A program made the translations under genes and the position numbers. Shown here piece after piece: positions 1-10,801 of a stretch of DNA of 64,000 nt (the stretch's first letter is position 1; every line of letters starts with the position of its first letter). The notes beneath the pieces were generated by a model. It had not been told where the DNA came from. It did not search any database and worked only from the letters and a program-made list of their open reading frames with translations. The stretch comes from Macrostomum hystrix (Eukaryota > Platyhelminthes > Macrostomidae): positions 33,566,501-33,630,500 of the forward strand of contig CATNEN010000038.1 in assembly GCA_950097015.1 (NCBI GenBank), given 5' to 3'.

Positions 1-297
1 ATAATACAGAATGTTACAGCTGGAGAATACAGACTGTTACAGCTTGAGATACAGACTGTTACAGCTGGAGAATAGACTGTAACAGCTGGAGAATACAGAC
101 TGCTACAGCTGGATAATACAGACTGTTACAGCTGGATAATACAGACTGTTACAGCTTGAGATACAGACTGTTACAGCTGGAGAATAGACTGTAACAGCTG
201 GAGAATACAGACTGCTACAGCTGGATAATACAGACTGTTACAGCTGGAGAATACAGACTGTTACAGCTTGAGATACAGACTGTTGCAGCTGGAGAAT
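1..297. repeat. 23-bp minisatellite in an oxidase intron
   Basis: Tandem units of about 21-23 bp built on ACAGACTGTTACAG followed by a CTGGAGAAT-like tail. The array runs off the left edge of the window and ends about 65 bases before the oxidase splice donor. It lies in the intron that follows the oxidase exon. The same 14-base core recurs in an array near 20.7-20.95 kb. Confidence 0.9.
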
Positions 298-362
298 TCA
301 TTAGGCATTTCAAGCCGAATCCACACACGGAGGCGCAGACAATATAAACGGCTTTCACTTAC

Positions 363-722
363 GCTTTCCAAACTGCAGGTGGCGATAGTGCTGACGGTCA
401 GGCACACGCCCGCAGCGGCCGCAGCTTCGGCTGTGTCCAGCTCTCCCCGATCGCTGGCCAGCCGCTGCATGGCAGTTGGAGCGATGCCGATTGGCGCAGA
501 CACCGGCTGGCCGAGTAGTGTGGTTGCCAGGCTGCGGTTGGCAACGCCGACCAGCATGCGCGGCATTAGCAACCAGTCGCGGAAGGCTTCAATGTTGTCG
601 CGCAGCGTTCGCTCAGCGTTGGCGCCGCTGCGATAATAGTCCAGCGTCTTTCGGGGCAGCACGCCGTGCGCCCAGCGCTCGAAGTCGTCCAGACACACCA
701 ACTGCTGCAGCTGCTGGCTAGC
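363..722 (-). CDS. HAO1: FMN-dependent 2-hydroxyacid oxidase (HAO1/HAO2-like), one N-terminal exon
   Basis: This is one internal exon of 120 codons. It encodes the start of an alpha-hydroxyacid oxidase, a peroxisomal flavoenzyme that oxidises glycolate or longer 2-hydroxyacids to 2-oxoacids and makes hydrogen peroxide. Family hallmarks visible in order are DYYRSGAN, the RTLRDNIEAF segment, PRMLVGV, a PIGIAPTAMQRLA flavin-region motif, and the start of the LTVSTIATCSLESVSE strand. The exon starts after an acceptor CCGCAG and ends at AGC before a canonical donor GTAAGT, in phase 0. Later exons, with the substrate and FMN residues, would lie left of the window. The initiator codon is not in this exon and should be upstream beyond the 29-bp array. 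HAO1 and HAO2 cannot be separated from this part; the symbol is the nearest family name. Confidence 0.85.
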
Positions 723-737
723 CTGCGGAGTGACGAG

Positions 738-1757
738 GACATGGAAGCTGGGTGCTCTCAGCTTGAGGGTGCTAGTGTGCTCAACCTGAGGATCTGGGTG
801 CTAGTGTGCTCAGCCTGAGGATCTGGGTGCTAGTGTGCTCAGCCTGAGGATCTGGATGCTAGTGCGCTCAACCCGCAGATCTGGGTGCTTGTGTGCTCAG
901 CCCGTAGATCTGGGTGCTAGTGTGCTCAGCCCGTAGATCTGGGTGCTAGTGTGCTCAGCCCGTAGATCTGGGTGCTAGTGCGCTCAACCCGTAGATCTGG
1001 GTGCTAGTGTGCTCAGCCTAAGGATCTGTGTGCTAGTGTGCTCAGACCGTAGATCTGGGTGCTAGTGTGCTCAGCCTGAGGATCTGGGTGCTAGTGTGCT
1101 CAACCAACCTGAGCATCTTGATGCAATTATGCTCAGCCCGAGGATCTGGGTGCTAGTGTACTCAATCTGAGGATCTTGATGCAATTATGCTCAGCCCGAG
1201 GATCTGGGTGCTAGTGTACTCAATCTGAGGATCTTGATGCAATTATGCTCAGCCCGAGGATCTGGGTGCTAGTGTACTCAATCTGAGGATCTTGATGCAA
1301 TTATGCTCAGCCCGAGGATCTGGGTGCTAGTGTACTCAATCTGAGGATCTTGATGCAATTATGCTCAGCCCGAGGATCTGGGTGCTAGTGTACTCAATCT
1401 GAGGATCTTGATGCAATTATGCTCAGCCTGAGGATCTAGGTGCTAGTGTGCTCAGCCCGTAGATCTGGGTGCTAGTGTGCTCAGCCTGAGGATCTGGGTG
1501 CTAGTATGCTCAACCAACCTGAGGATCTGGGTGCTAGTGTGCTCAGCCCGTAGATCTGGGTGCTAGTGTGCTCAGCCTGAGGATCTGGGTGCTAGTATGC
1601 TCAACCAACCTGAGGATCTGGGTGCTAGTGTGCTCAGCCTGAGGATCTGGGTGCTAGTATGCTCAACCAACCTGAGGATCTGGGTGCTAGTGTGCTCAGC
1701 CTGAGGATCTGGGTGCTAGTGTGCTCAGCCTGAGGATCTGGTGCTAGTGAGCTCAAC
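738..1757. repeat. 29-bp minisatellite with a 58-bp higher-order zone
   Basis: About 1 kb of 29-bp units of the type GAGGATCTGGGTGCTAGTGT plus a CTCAGCC tail, with some 33-bp variants that contain CAACCAACCT. Between about 1105 and 1430 two different 29-mers alternate strictly, giving a 58-bp higher-order unit present about six times. The array lies directly upstream of the oxidase exon, so it is either intronic or in the 5' flank. Confidence 0.93.
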
Positions 1758-2284
1758 CAAAAAAAAAGCGGAAGAGAAAGCCAGAAATTTCAGAAGCAGT
1801 AAACTTTTCTTTTTAAAACAAAACTGATGCGCAAAACTCTTTTTATAAAAATCGGTTTGCTTATAAATATTTTATTTTTTTTCTAAAGTTCGCTGAACCA
1901 TAAATTGATTACGAAAATAAAATTATAATAACCGACCTAAGTAGTCTATGATAAATAGAAAGAAATAAACATATGAGAAACAAGGCGACACAAAACCAGT
2001 TTATAACATGAGAAGAGAGTAACGCATATACAATTAGTTTTTAATTAATAAAAATAATATGTCGCAGTTAGAGACTTTTATTAGATTTTTTCTCTGTCGC
2101 TATGGCTACTGAAGACAAGTCCAATAAGAACAGAATGTTTTAAAACATGTATGAAAAAGCTTTGAAAATACCAGTATGATGGCGGAGTGTCTTAAAAAAT
2201 CAGCTAAACAGTGTGTGCATAAAGTGTCTCGGATAAACCAACTTGCCTACTGACAGTATTAGAGTGTGTCAAAAACTCGGCAAA
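1758..2284. other. AT-rich spacer, Ro60 3' side
   Basis: No coding signal, RNA gene or repeat recognised. The stretch is AT-rich and lies downstream of the Ro60 stop codon, so part of it is probably the Ro60 3' untranslated region. Confidence 0.5.
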
Positions 2285-4379
2285 TCAGAATTCTCCTATG
2301 GCGAAGCCGCGCAGGATTTCCGGCACAGAGGAATCGAATCCAACCAAGTCGAGCATGCCGCAGTCCTTCGGGTCGGCGATGCTGAACTTGCTGGCGGTCA
2401 TTGCCATGACAGCCAGTCTAGCTTCTGGCAGCTGCATCTTGGCGCGATACTGGCAAATAGCTTCGTGCGGATGTACCTTGCCAAAATAGGTCTCATTGTC
2501 TGTTAGGACAACGAATAGGTCGAACAATTTGCGATGCTTCATAGCCCACAGCATCGGCTGGGCGCAGTCTGTGTTGCCAAAATTTTTATTACGAGTTTTA
2601 GCCAACGCAGATTTGAGAGTGTCATCTGGGGTGATGCCAAGCTGCACCAGTTTGGAGCAGAATCCAACAGTATCGCAGCTGCCAATGGGTTCGCTTCGCA
2701 TAACCACCATGGCCAGAGCTGTGGCCGCCTCCGCGCAGCTGATGCACTGGATTGGATTAGCTGGCGAGCTCATACTGCCGCTGACATCGATGGCTAGCAG
2801 GATTCGCTTGCCAGTTGGTTTCACATTTTTAAAGGCCAGATAGAAGGCACTCTCCAGAGCCGAGACCAGGCGCGGCTCCGGCTGCCAGGCCAGGTTGCCG
2901 CGGAAGCCCTTGCCGGAGCTGACAATGCGCCAGGCTGCTAGCACACTGATTGGATGGATCATTGCCTTGTGGAGCTGTTCGGCGTCTGTTAGGCGATCGA
3001 TAACTGCGTCTAGCAGGTCCGGCTTGTCGGCGAATAGGCCGGAGCTGAGGTACTTTGATAGGGACCGCAGCAAAGCTGTCATCGGCATATTGGTTAGCAG
3101 GGCGGCCATCACCTGAAATATGAAATATGAGTGTTTTGGACGTGTTTACTCTTTTAACCTATCAGGAGTAATGCCGATCGAATTCACGATAGTTTCACAA
3201 TTGAATTCACAAAATCGAGAGTCAATTTGAGGATCTAGGAAAATGGAGAGTCAATTTGAGGATCTGGGAAGATAAATGATCTAACAAGATAAATAGCCTG
3301 TTTAAGGATCTGGGAAAACAAATACTGATTTTATTTGAGGATTTAAGAAGGTGAATGGATAAGATAAGTGGCAAACTCACCTGCTTAGAACCGAGTAGAG
3401 GAGCGGGCACATGCTCCCGCACCAGGCCAAACTTCTCTATGAGACCGGCTGCAACGAAGTCGGCACCTTCGCCCAGATGCCGCAGCTGCTCGGTGGCATC
3501 CAGATAGGCCAGCAGGCTGTCACCGGCGGTGTCCTCGGAGTCGCTGGCGGCGGGCCAGGCCTCGCGCGAAGCCTCCATGCCCTTGACGCAGTAGCGCAGG
3601 ACGCAGTTGAGCAGCGGCTTGTCAGTTTTGGCGTGGCAGAGCCGCAGCAGATCCCGATGGCACCAGCCGCCGCGGTTGCGATATTTAGTAACCATGTAGG
3701 CTAGGCGCTTTGGCGAGTCGGCGAATCTCAGGTACCAGTTGGCAACTGCCCGGCGCTGGGCCCGACCCCAGCCTGAGCGCGGCTGGCAGGCCTGCTCGCC
3801 AATCTCAACGAATTGAAACAGGTGAGTGGGAATGCGGCACACCTCAGCTAGGCAGGCGTATGCGGCCTGCTTGGTTGCTGGGTGGTTGCTATGGGCGCAC
3901 AGGGCCAGAGCAATGTGAATGCCATCTTGCTTGGCAGTGCGGCCTTCAATGCTATACTGACGAATAGTGGCCACAGCCTCTGGTCCCTGGCCAGACTCAA
4001 TCAGGTTTTGCAGGGCCAACACATTGGTGACAGTCAGCTCCTTTTCAGAGGCATAATAGGTGCCAGACTCGCAGCCAATGCACAGGAATCGCTTGAGCTG
4101 TTGCATATCAGTCACCTGGAATACATAGCCACCAGCGCTGTTCTTTACCTGATCAGCACTGACTCGCTTTGTCTGGGGCACTGGCTGTTGGTCAACATCC
4201 ATGCTGTTGGATTGACTGGCACTGCTGCTGCTGCTTCGGCTGCGATTCCAGTGGGCAGGACGACCACGAGAAGCAAATCCGAATCCAGATGTGCGAGATG
4301 AATGACCTGACACATTGGCATGTGCTGTGGCAGCTGCAGCAAAGTTCTTCTTTGCCTGCTTGGACTTGCGCCTAGTCAT
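2285..4379 (-). CDS. RO60: 60 kDa SS-A/Ro ribonucleoprotein (Ro60, TROVE2)
   Basis: Ro60 is a ring-shaped RNA-binding protein that holds Y RNAs and misfolded small RNAs for quality control. Two coding exons, 3381-4379 and 2285-3112, join in phase 0 (donor CAG|GTGAGT, acceptor TTTCAG|GTG) to give 608 residues. Residues about 85-400 form the TROVE HEAT-repeat ring (GGYVFQVTDMQQLKRFLCIG, GCESGTYYASEKEL, NCVLRYCVKGMEASREAWP). The C-terminal third is a von Willebrand A domain with an intact MIDAS, DVSGSMS, and the later TDNETYFGKVHP and SIADPKDCGMLDLVGFD motifs. The protein is longer than vertebrate Ro60 (538 residues) because of a Ser/Arg/Gly-rich N-terminal extension of about 80 residues. The ATG at 4379 is taken because it opens the frame. 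The intron holds a short degenerate repeat. Family assignment is secure; the exact start is less certain. Confidence 0.96.
3222..3360. repeat. Short degenerate tandem repeat in the Ro60 intron
   Basis: Four or five imperfect copies of a unit resembling TTTGAGGATCTGGGAAAA with a variable spacer. The GAGGATCTGGG core is also found in the 738-1757 array one gene away. Confidence 0.6.
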
Positions 4380-5235
4380 TGGTAGTGTTAATCTACTGGC
4401 AAAGCTGAAATGTATGGAATTATTTGAAATAGCTATATCATATTAGATAATGAGTTCAAATCAACATATTACACATAAAAATTTTTTTTTGTTTTAAAAA
4501 ATGACTAATGTAGAAATGTATAGATTTTGTTGGCTACTTAAATTGACCTGTCTAATTCATGCAAAAATGACTTTCAAAATTAGTGAGCTAACTAGCAACT
4601 GAAACACTAGCTAGAAATAGGCCACAAGCTAATGTAGTGGCCAAGTGACAAGTCTAATTTTAAAAAGGCCATAGCTTTGGAAAGATCTATAAATACCACA
4701 TAAACTAAAAATAGTAAAATACTGTTCAGTAGGAAAATGGGAATTAGATGGTTAAAGTCAAGTATTTTAAGTGAATAAAAGCTAATATACTTAAATAGCC
4801 ATATAGCCATACAGTATTATAGCAAAAATAACTTTCATGCCTTTTAGCTACAAACCAATACAATTTTTTATAGCTAGCCTGTGTTATAGCCTTTATAACA
4901 AAATAATAGGAACTAGGCCTAATAACAAAACACAAAAATAAAGTTAAATACTTATACTAAACCTGACTAAATGCTAGTTTACCAAGTTGGCCTATGCTAT
5001 AGCTAGCTTTAAAAAGGCCTAGATAGGCTAGGATTAAAGTCTGAATAAGCCTAATTTCTGTTAAATATTATGATTAGCTAGGCCCTACCTTAACCTAGGT
5101 CTAGGCATCTAGTCTAGGTAGTTAGGCCCCATGAGTAAAAAAGATAATAGTAGGAAAAACTAAAAAAAGTCAGCAGGCAGGTATTCTGCCCACTGATTGC
5201 ATTATGAAAACATGAATAAATAAACTATGAATGAT
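4380..5235. other. AT-rich Ro60 5' flank
   Basis: No conserved coding exon seen. Sequence is AT-rich with many TAGGCCTA-like and GCTAGC-like words between 4,960 and 5,130. It should contain the Ro60 promoter and 5' leader, but I see no site that fixes the transcription start. Confidence 0.4.
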
Positions 5236-5935
5236 TATGAATGAATTCCTTCAGGGAAGGAAATCAGGGGATAGGGGGCCTAATGTAGGAATTGCCTTTG
5301 TCCACAGTCAGTGCAATAAAAAAGATAATTCATTAGGCTGAGCTAGCACTAGCACACACACACATACAACAAGAAAAGGTGTAAGAGGATAGATTATATC
5401 AGAAGTTACAACAAATTTGCTAAACAAAAATTAATTTTTTCTTAGCTAATTGTAGGCTTAGTAGGCCTATTTAAAGCAACATACAATTATCGTGGGTCTT
5501 GTAATGTAATGTAGCTGAAGAAACTTATACCTACAATAAGTATTGCACCAATTAAGAACCTAGAAGCAGAGCTAGCTCGCTGATCTAAGTTAAGTATTCC
5601 TACTACTTAGTTACTTACAGTGCTTCCTTTTTATACACTGTGACAGGCGGACAGCTCGGCATCAATTTAATAATTATGAAATGTCGTGAATTGTGGTGAA
5701 ATACAAAGCAAAAAGGTTGCGAATCTACGTAGTGTTACTCTAGGAGAAAACTAGTAAGTTTTGTGAAATAAATATCCAAAATTAGAACCCAATCAATATG
5801 ATGGTGGGACCCTTGCGAGTTGCGACATGCGATGCAATATTTGTATAACGATAAATGTAAAAACATTTCGCCGGTTGCTATGCACTGATATGTTATAACA
5901 AATTATGCAAAGCAAGCATCGTAGTTGTATTTTGT
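5236..5935. repeat. Duplicated segment, copy A
   Basis: This stretch is a diverged copy of 8262-9535. Matching anchors in the same order include AGGAATTGCCTTTGTCCA (5287 / 8298), ACAACAAATT (5409 / 9024), AGAAGCAG (5575 / 9187), ACAGTGCTTCCTTTTTA (5618 / 9227) and GCAAAGCAAGCAT (5908 / 9518). Copy A lacks the roughly 670-base insertion found in copy B. It lies in the flank upstream of Ro60. Confidence 0.85.
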
Positions 5936-6379
5936 AAAAACGATATTTGATTTCATGATGGTATGTTTTGTAGCGTAAATTGTTTTAGTAATCCATTTAA
6001 GAAAGAAAATAATTAATTTTAAAATGAAATATGCTGAAGAATTTTCGAGAAAAAATCGTCAACACAGAATCTGAACAACAACTTTGATTGGTTTAAACTC
6101 CCGCTCTGTTTAATAAATGACAGTTAATAATTTAAAGTTAGTCCATTAAGTATCTTATGCGACGTTTTTAAGTGTTTCCATAAAATGTTTATAATTTTTT
6201 TATCTTTATAAATGTTTATGTTGCTCATATTCTTTTCTTTGCATGAAATGAAAATATCTTAGTTATTGCTTATCAGTTTACGCTCACAAAAAAGCTATTA
6301 TTAGGCCATAGGCGACGACTTCGAAGGATAGGCCCTACGCTTTAATGTTAATCTAAGAGACTTTCTCATCCCTGTTATG

Positions 6380-7013
6380 TTATTATTATTAATTAGGCAG
6401 GGCTTATTCCCATGGTCCTGTGCCAATAATTTTAATTTTATCCACACGGATCTGTGCCGATAATTTTCTGCTTATCCACACAGCAGCTAGTATGAATAGG
6501 TTTACAACTCTTTATATTAATATGCTGTGCCATTAATTTCAATTTTATCAAGATGGTTCTGTTCTTTGAAATGAGGCCCTTTTGGGTTTGAATGTTTTGT
6601 TGAACCCTCAAGCCAATAGATCAACAAAGTTGCCAGTGTGTTACAACAGTGTTCTACATTTCGACCTACACATTCATTAAACGACATTAATGTCATCCTT
6701 TTTAATTATTGTAATAACAACCTACTAGATCTTTTGTTATCGTTAAGCCCCCCCCTATGTGTTTTCATTCAAATTGTTATTCTTTTACACTAGGCCTATG
6801 CATTGATAGTGTACACTATACACTATACTCTGAAGCAAAAGCCTTAGGCCTATGCTCAGAGAAGAATAGGTAAGGACATGAAAGTAGTCCTATTCATACA
6901 AGCTGCCATGTTGAAAAGCAGAAAATTATTGGCATGGATCCGTGTGGATAAAATTGAAATTATTGGCATGGGACTGTGGGAATAAGCACTTCCTATTAAT
7001 TATTATTATTGAT
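6380..7013. mobile_element. Fold-back (MITE-like) element with long terminal inverted repeats
   Basis: The segment about 6380-6480 is the inverted complement of about 6915-7013. Diagnostic words are CTTATTCCCATGGTCC, TTTTATCCACACGGATC and AATTTTCTGCTT on the left, and their complements in reverse order on the right. The inverted arms are near 100 bases and enclose about 430 bases without coding capacity. No transposase is present, so it would be non-autonomous. Confidence 0.8.
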
Positions 7014-7079
7014 TACATGTGTCCCAATCAGGCCTGATCCCAGATGTCCACCCAACAGCACAGCCGCAGCTATTGCGTG

Positions 7080-7312
7080 GCGCATATGAAGACTGCATTC
7101 AGCTGTTCAGTCCATGGACTAGGGGGATGCCACACCCACCTTCAATCATCCGAGCTAATGTGGGTAACTAGGCCTATTTAACAGCTAGGTGTACTAAAGC
7201 AATGCAGAGTTCAGTGTTTTGCTAAAGGACACAAATTGTTTCAGTGGGAGTTGGGAATCAAACCTCTGACCTTTAAGTTGTGAGTCCAATGCCCCAACCA
7301 CTAGCTACAACC
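7080..7312 (-). mobile_element. tRNA-derived SINE, family 1
   Basis: Read on the minus strand, the element starts with a tRNA-like head (TAGTGGTTGGGGCATTGGAC, then GGTTTGATTCCC as a B-box) and continues into a body with TTAGCAAAACACTGAACTC and AGTCCATGGACTGAACAG. Two more copies with the same head and body occur at 27920-28125 and 35722-35835. Confidence 0.75.
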
Positions 7313-7602
7313 TCTGCATTTAAACATGCTGTGCCCATAAGCTGCAACATTATACTTATAGAAGTAACTGCTGGTTGTCAACCTATTATTGTCATTTATT
7401 TGTGGTTTGTGCCTTTAGCCTATGTCCTAACAGATAATTGTGTATATAATGAAAAGATAGTATGTCTATATAAAATAGTAACCAATGAATTTGTAGTTGT
7501 TTTTCAGTGATGAGGCAAGAGCAAGGTGGTGGTTCAACTGGTTAATAGGCTTACAGAATAATGTTATTGGAATGCTGAGCTGCTGTATATTTATAGTGTT
7601 GA

Positions 7603-7877
7603 GATGATACACGTACAACACCTGGCTGAACCGGCCGGGTGAAACGAGGGCCAAGCAATGTAAGTCACAAAATCCAATCAACCAAGTACAGAAAAATCAA
7701 AGGGGGGACCAAGGGACAAAAAAGGAAAGCATGAAGAAAAAGAAAATGGGGAGAGAAAAAGAGAGGAAAACAGAGAAAAAAAGTTGTAAATGGAGCATTG
7801 AAATGAACTAAGTTGTAAATAGAGCAAAAACTAAGTCGCACGGCCGGCTAAGATTTGGGAGGTTGCACATGTATGTG
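7603..7877 (+). mobile_element. Small inverted-repeat element, copy 1
   Basis: Begins GATGATACACGTACAACACC and ends near GGTTGCACATGTATG, which are imperfect inverted complements. The interior is purine-rich (AAATCAAAGGGGGGACCAAG, repeated AGAGAAAAAG) followed by CTAAGATTTGGGAGG. It shares both ends and interior with copies at 7911-8093 and 8464-8760. Confidence 0.75.
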
Positions 7878-7910
7878 ATCTTCCGGAAAGTTCTAGAAAT
7901 ATATAATGCA

Positions 7911-8093
7911 AAAACAAATCAACCAAGCACAAAAAAATCAAAGGGGGACCAAGGGACAAAAAGGAAGGTGTGAAGAAGAGGAAAAGAGGGAGAGAAAAAT
8001 AGAGCAACTGAGAGCAAACTAAGTTGTAAATAGAGCAAAAACTAAGTCACATGGCCAGCTAAGATTTGGGAGGTTGCACATGTATGATGCATT
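7911..8093 (+). mobile_element. Small inverted-repeat element, copy 2 (5' truncated)
   Basis: Matches the second two-thirds of the preceding copy in the same orientation: AAATCAACCAAGCAC, AAAGGGGGACCAAGGGAC, AACTAAGTTGTAAATAGAGC and the right end GGTTGCACATGTATGAT. The left end is missing. Confidence 0.7.
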
Positions 8094-8344
8094 ATAACAG
8101 AATGATTGTTACGAAAATACTGCTAGTTATTTATCGCTAGTTTTACCCGCAGACCACGAATACTTGTTAATTATTAAAAATATTGAAATGCAGTAAATAA
8201 AAAAAATTTTTAGACAAAGAACTTTCTAGAAAACGCACAAATAGAAATTTGTCAAAGGTCACTACAAATTCCTTAAGGGAATCAAGGTATGATACAGGAA
8301 TTGCCTTTGTCCATAGCAGTGCAAAGAAAAAATATAATACATTA

Positions 8345-9012
8345 GGCCAGGGGTCTCCAACCCACTGTAAGCAGTGGGCTGCATTCAATATTTATTTAAG
8401 ATACACAGGCTGCAAGAAGTGCACAAAAAAGCTAGGAAAAGTTAAGTCAAGGTTAATATATAGCATACATGCGCAATCTCCCAAATCTTAGCCAGCTGTG
8501 CAACTTAGTTTTCGCTCTATTTACAACTTAGTTTGCTCTCATTTGCAACTTAGTTCGTTTCATTGCTCTATTTATGACTTAGTTTGCTCTCATTTGCTCT
8601 CTTTTTCTTTCCCCTTTTTCCTTTTCTTCACGCCTTCCTTTTCTTGTCCCTTGGTCCCCCCTTTGATTTTTTTGCGCTTGGTCGATTGGTTTTTGCGACT
8701 TACCTTGCTTGGCCCTCGTTTCACCCCACTGGGTTGGCCGGGTGTTGCGCATGTATGATATATTCATATCATATATATATATATGATATATAGTATTAGT
8801 CAATTAGTAAGATAACTGATGTTCCTTGTCCTTGTACAGCAGTTGAAAGTTGGGCTTGATAGACAAAATTGATGAAAGCAGCAGTGTATCTTCTAGGTGA
8901 GAAACTTCCCATCTATTTTACTCAGCAGGCTGCATCAAATGCAAAATTGGAAAGAGGGCTGCAGGCCACATAGAATTTATGCTTGTGGGCCATATGTGGC
9001 CTGTGGGCTGAT
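8345..9012. mobile_element. hAT-like non-autonomous insertion within duplicated copy B
   Basis: Starts near CAGGGGTCTCCAACCC, a form typical of hAT transposon ends, and closes near GGCCATATGTGGCCTGTGGG. It is present in copy B and absent from copy A, which dates the insertion after the duplication. It carries no long reading frame and itself contains another element at 8464-8760. The hAT label rests only on the terminal sequence style. Confidence 0.5.
8464..8760 (-). mobile_element. Small inverted-repeat element, copy 3, nested
   Basis: Inverted relative to the copies at 7603 and 7911: starts ATACATGCGCAATCTCCCAA and ends GGGTGTTGCGCATGTAT, giving a terminal match of about 12 bases (ATACATGCGCAA). 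The interior shows the complementary CTTGGTCCCCCCTTTGATTT. It sits inside the hAT-like insertion, so it is the younger of the two. Confidence 0.75.
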
Positions 9013-9902
9013 ATCAGAGATCACAACAAATTAGCTAAATGAAAAATATGTTTGTTAGCTAATTGTAATTTGTACTGTAGGCTTGGTCTTCAAATTAATG
9101 TACAATTATTGTGGTTCTTGTCTTGCAAAGTAATGTTGCTTAGAACCTTATATGTACAATACATTTTGTAACAATTAAGAACTTAGAAGCAGGACTAGCT
9201 TGCTTATCTAACTAATTATTCCTGCTACAGTGCTTCCTTTTTAATACCAGTGACAGCTCGGAATCCAATGTGAAATCCAATTATGAAATGCCATTAATTG
9301 TGTTAAAAAAAGCAAAAAGTTGCGAAGCGAGTGAGTTGAACTCTAAGAGAAAACAAGAAATTTTCATAATATATGTCCACAATTTGATTCAAATCAATAT
9401 TATAGTGGAACCCTTGCAATATGTGATGCAATTTGCAAGGGTTTGCAAGGGTTTGTATTTATAACAACAATGAAAACATATTGCAGGTTGTTTTGCATGA
9501 TACATATTATAACAAATTGTGCAAAGCAAGCATAATTTAAACTTTCTAGTTTTTTATATATAATATGTGTCATTTAATGATTTTAGAGTAAAGCTAAGGC
9601 TAAGTTAAATAAAACTGTAGGTTTTCCATTTCCTTTTATAACAGGAAAATGTCCGAAATACTTTATCACTATGTCTCAAGCCTTTGTCTTTTTAAGAACT
9701 CTGCTTTATTAACCAAGTTTTGTCTTTTTTAATAGATCAGCATATCAATCAATCAGCATATCATTTATTGATTATATATCAATAAATGTACTAAGATTGT
9801 ATCTAAGCAGATGCTTATTTATGTTCAGTAAATTAATCTTCACTTCAATAGTTCCAAATGCAACTAAAAGGCATACAAAAAAACTTTTTCAGCTAAGCCA
9901 GG

Positions 9903-10298
9903 ATGGACGATATTCTATCCAAATTAGGCCTGAACATTGATGAGCTTAACATGCTGCGCATCATTGAGCCTGAAGTTGCCACTGAATCCACCGATCTCAA
10001 AGACAAATGCGGCCAATTCACCATCACAGTGGAAGATTTTCAACGCCTCGTGTCCAGCCTACTGCAGTCTGTAGATTTGGCCGCCGCCGAGGTAGAAAAA
10101 GAGAAAATGATTCGCATCGGCGCACTAAATCAGCTGAAATGTGTGAGCACACAGCGTCAGGAGCAGGTGCAGCAGCTCCAGGCCCAGATACTGGAGAAGC
10201 AGGCCAGTCTGGACCGGTTGCAGAAACAGCTGCGCTCGCTGGAGGCTGTAGCCAAGGAGCAGAACGATTTCATTGATCAATTTCAAACACAGAAGTAG
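9903..10298 (+). CDS. IFT20: Intraflagellar transport protein 20
   Basis: A single-exon coding region of 131 residues, matching the usual 132-residue IFT20 length. IFT20 is an IFT-B subunit found at both the Golgi and the cilium, where it helps move membrane cargo into cilia. Family signatures are the opening DILSKLGLNIDELNMLRIIE, the EVEKEKMIRIGALNQLK block, and the closing EQNDFIDQFQTQK, nearly the same as in vertebrates. Residues about 60-125 form the coiled coil that pairs with IFT54 or IFT88 partners. The ATG lies just after an acceptor-like TTTTTCAG, so a 5' leader intron is likely. Two polyadenylation signals follow about 250 bases downstream. Assignment is firm. Confidence 0.96.
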   Translation: MDDILSKLGLNIDELNMLRIIEPEVATESTDLKDKCGQFTITVEDFQRLVSSLLQSVDLAAAEVEKEKMIRIGALNQLKCVSTQRQEQVQQLQAQILEKQASLDRLQKQLRSLEAVAKEQNDFIDQFQTQK

Positions 10299-10546
10299 AA
10301 TTACATGATCGCATGGCCAATGATTACTATTATTACTTTTCTGACCTTCTTACTTGTGTAATTTGCTAATTATGTCGGTAGAAAGACCGTTTTGTCCTAC
10401 TTTTCTTCAAATATTTTCCGTCCAATATAAATGCTCCCAAATTCATTCCCTTATTCTTTATCTTTACTACTATATGTTATGTACTTTTAAGCTGCTAATC
10501 TGTGATCTATGTTGTTTTCTCGTTTTCACGTGGTCAGCCTTAGCTG

Positions 10547-10564
10547 AATAAATGATGGAATAAA
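10547..10564 (+). terminator. Polyadenylation signals for IFT20
   Basis: Two overlapping-range AATAAA hexamers, at 10547 and 10559, lie about 250 bases after the IFT20 stop codon. They are the natural candidates for 3' end formation. Confidence 0.6.
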
Positions 10565-10801
10565 GCTTTTTTAATTAGAATTATTATTACCCATTATAAA
10601 CTCCTGTGTTTTTTATATTTCATAGTAAATTAAGTTTTTTGTTATTTAAGTTATGGAAGCAATTTTTGATCTGGGGAGAGTGGAAGAGGTACACGCAACC
10701 TTCAGGTTTTTATTATTGTCAATAATTTAGATTTTATACTCTTTTGTTTCAATAATAAATACAACATATGAATTCACAATCCTACAATTTACTATTTCAG
10801 T

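Larger units (their letters stand above)
8262..9535. repeat. Duplicated segment, copy B (interrupted)
   Basis: Diverged same-orientation copy of 5236-5935, interrupted by about 670 bases of unrelated mobile DNA at 8345-9012. The flanking parts resume alignment on both sides. This copy sits upstream of IFT20. Confidence 0.85.
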
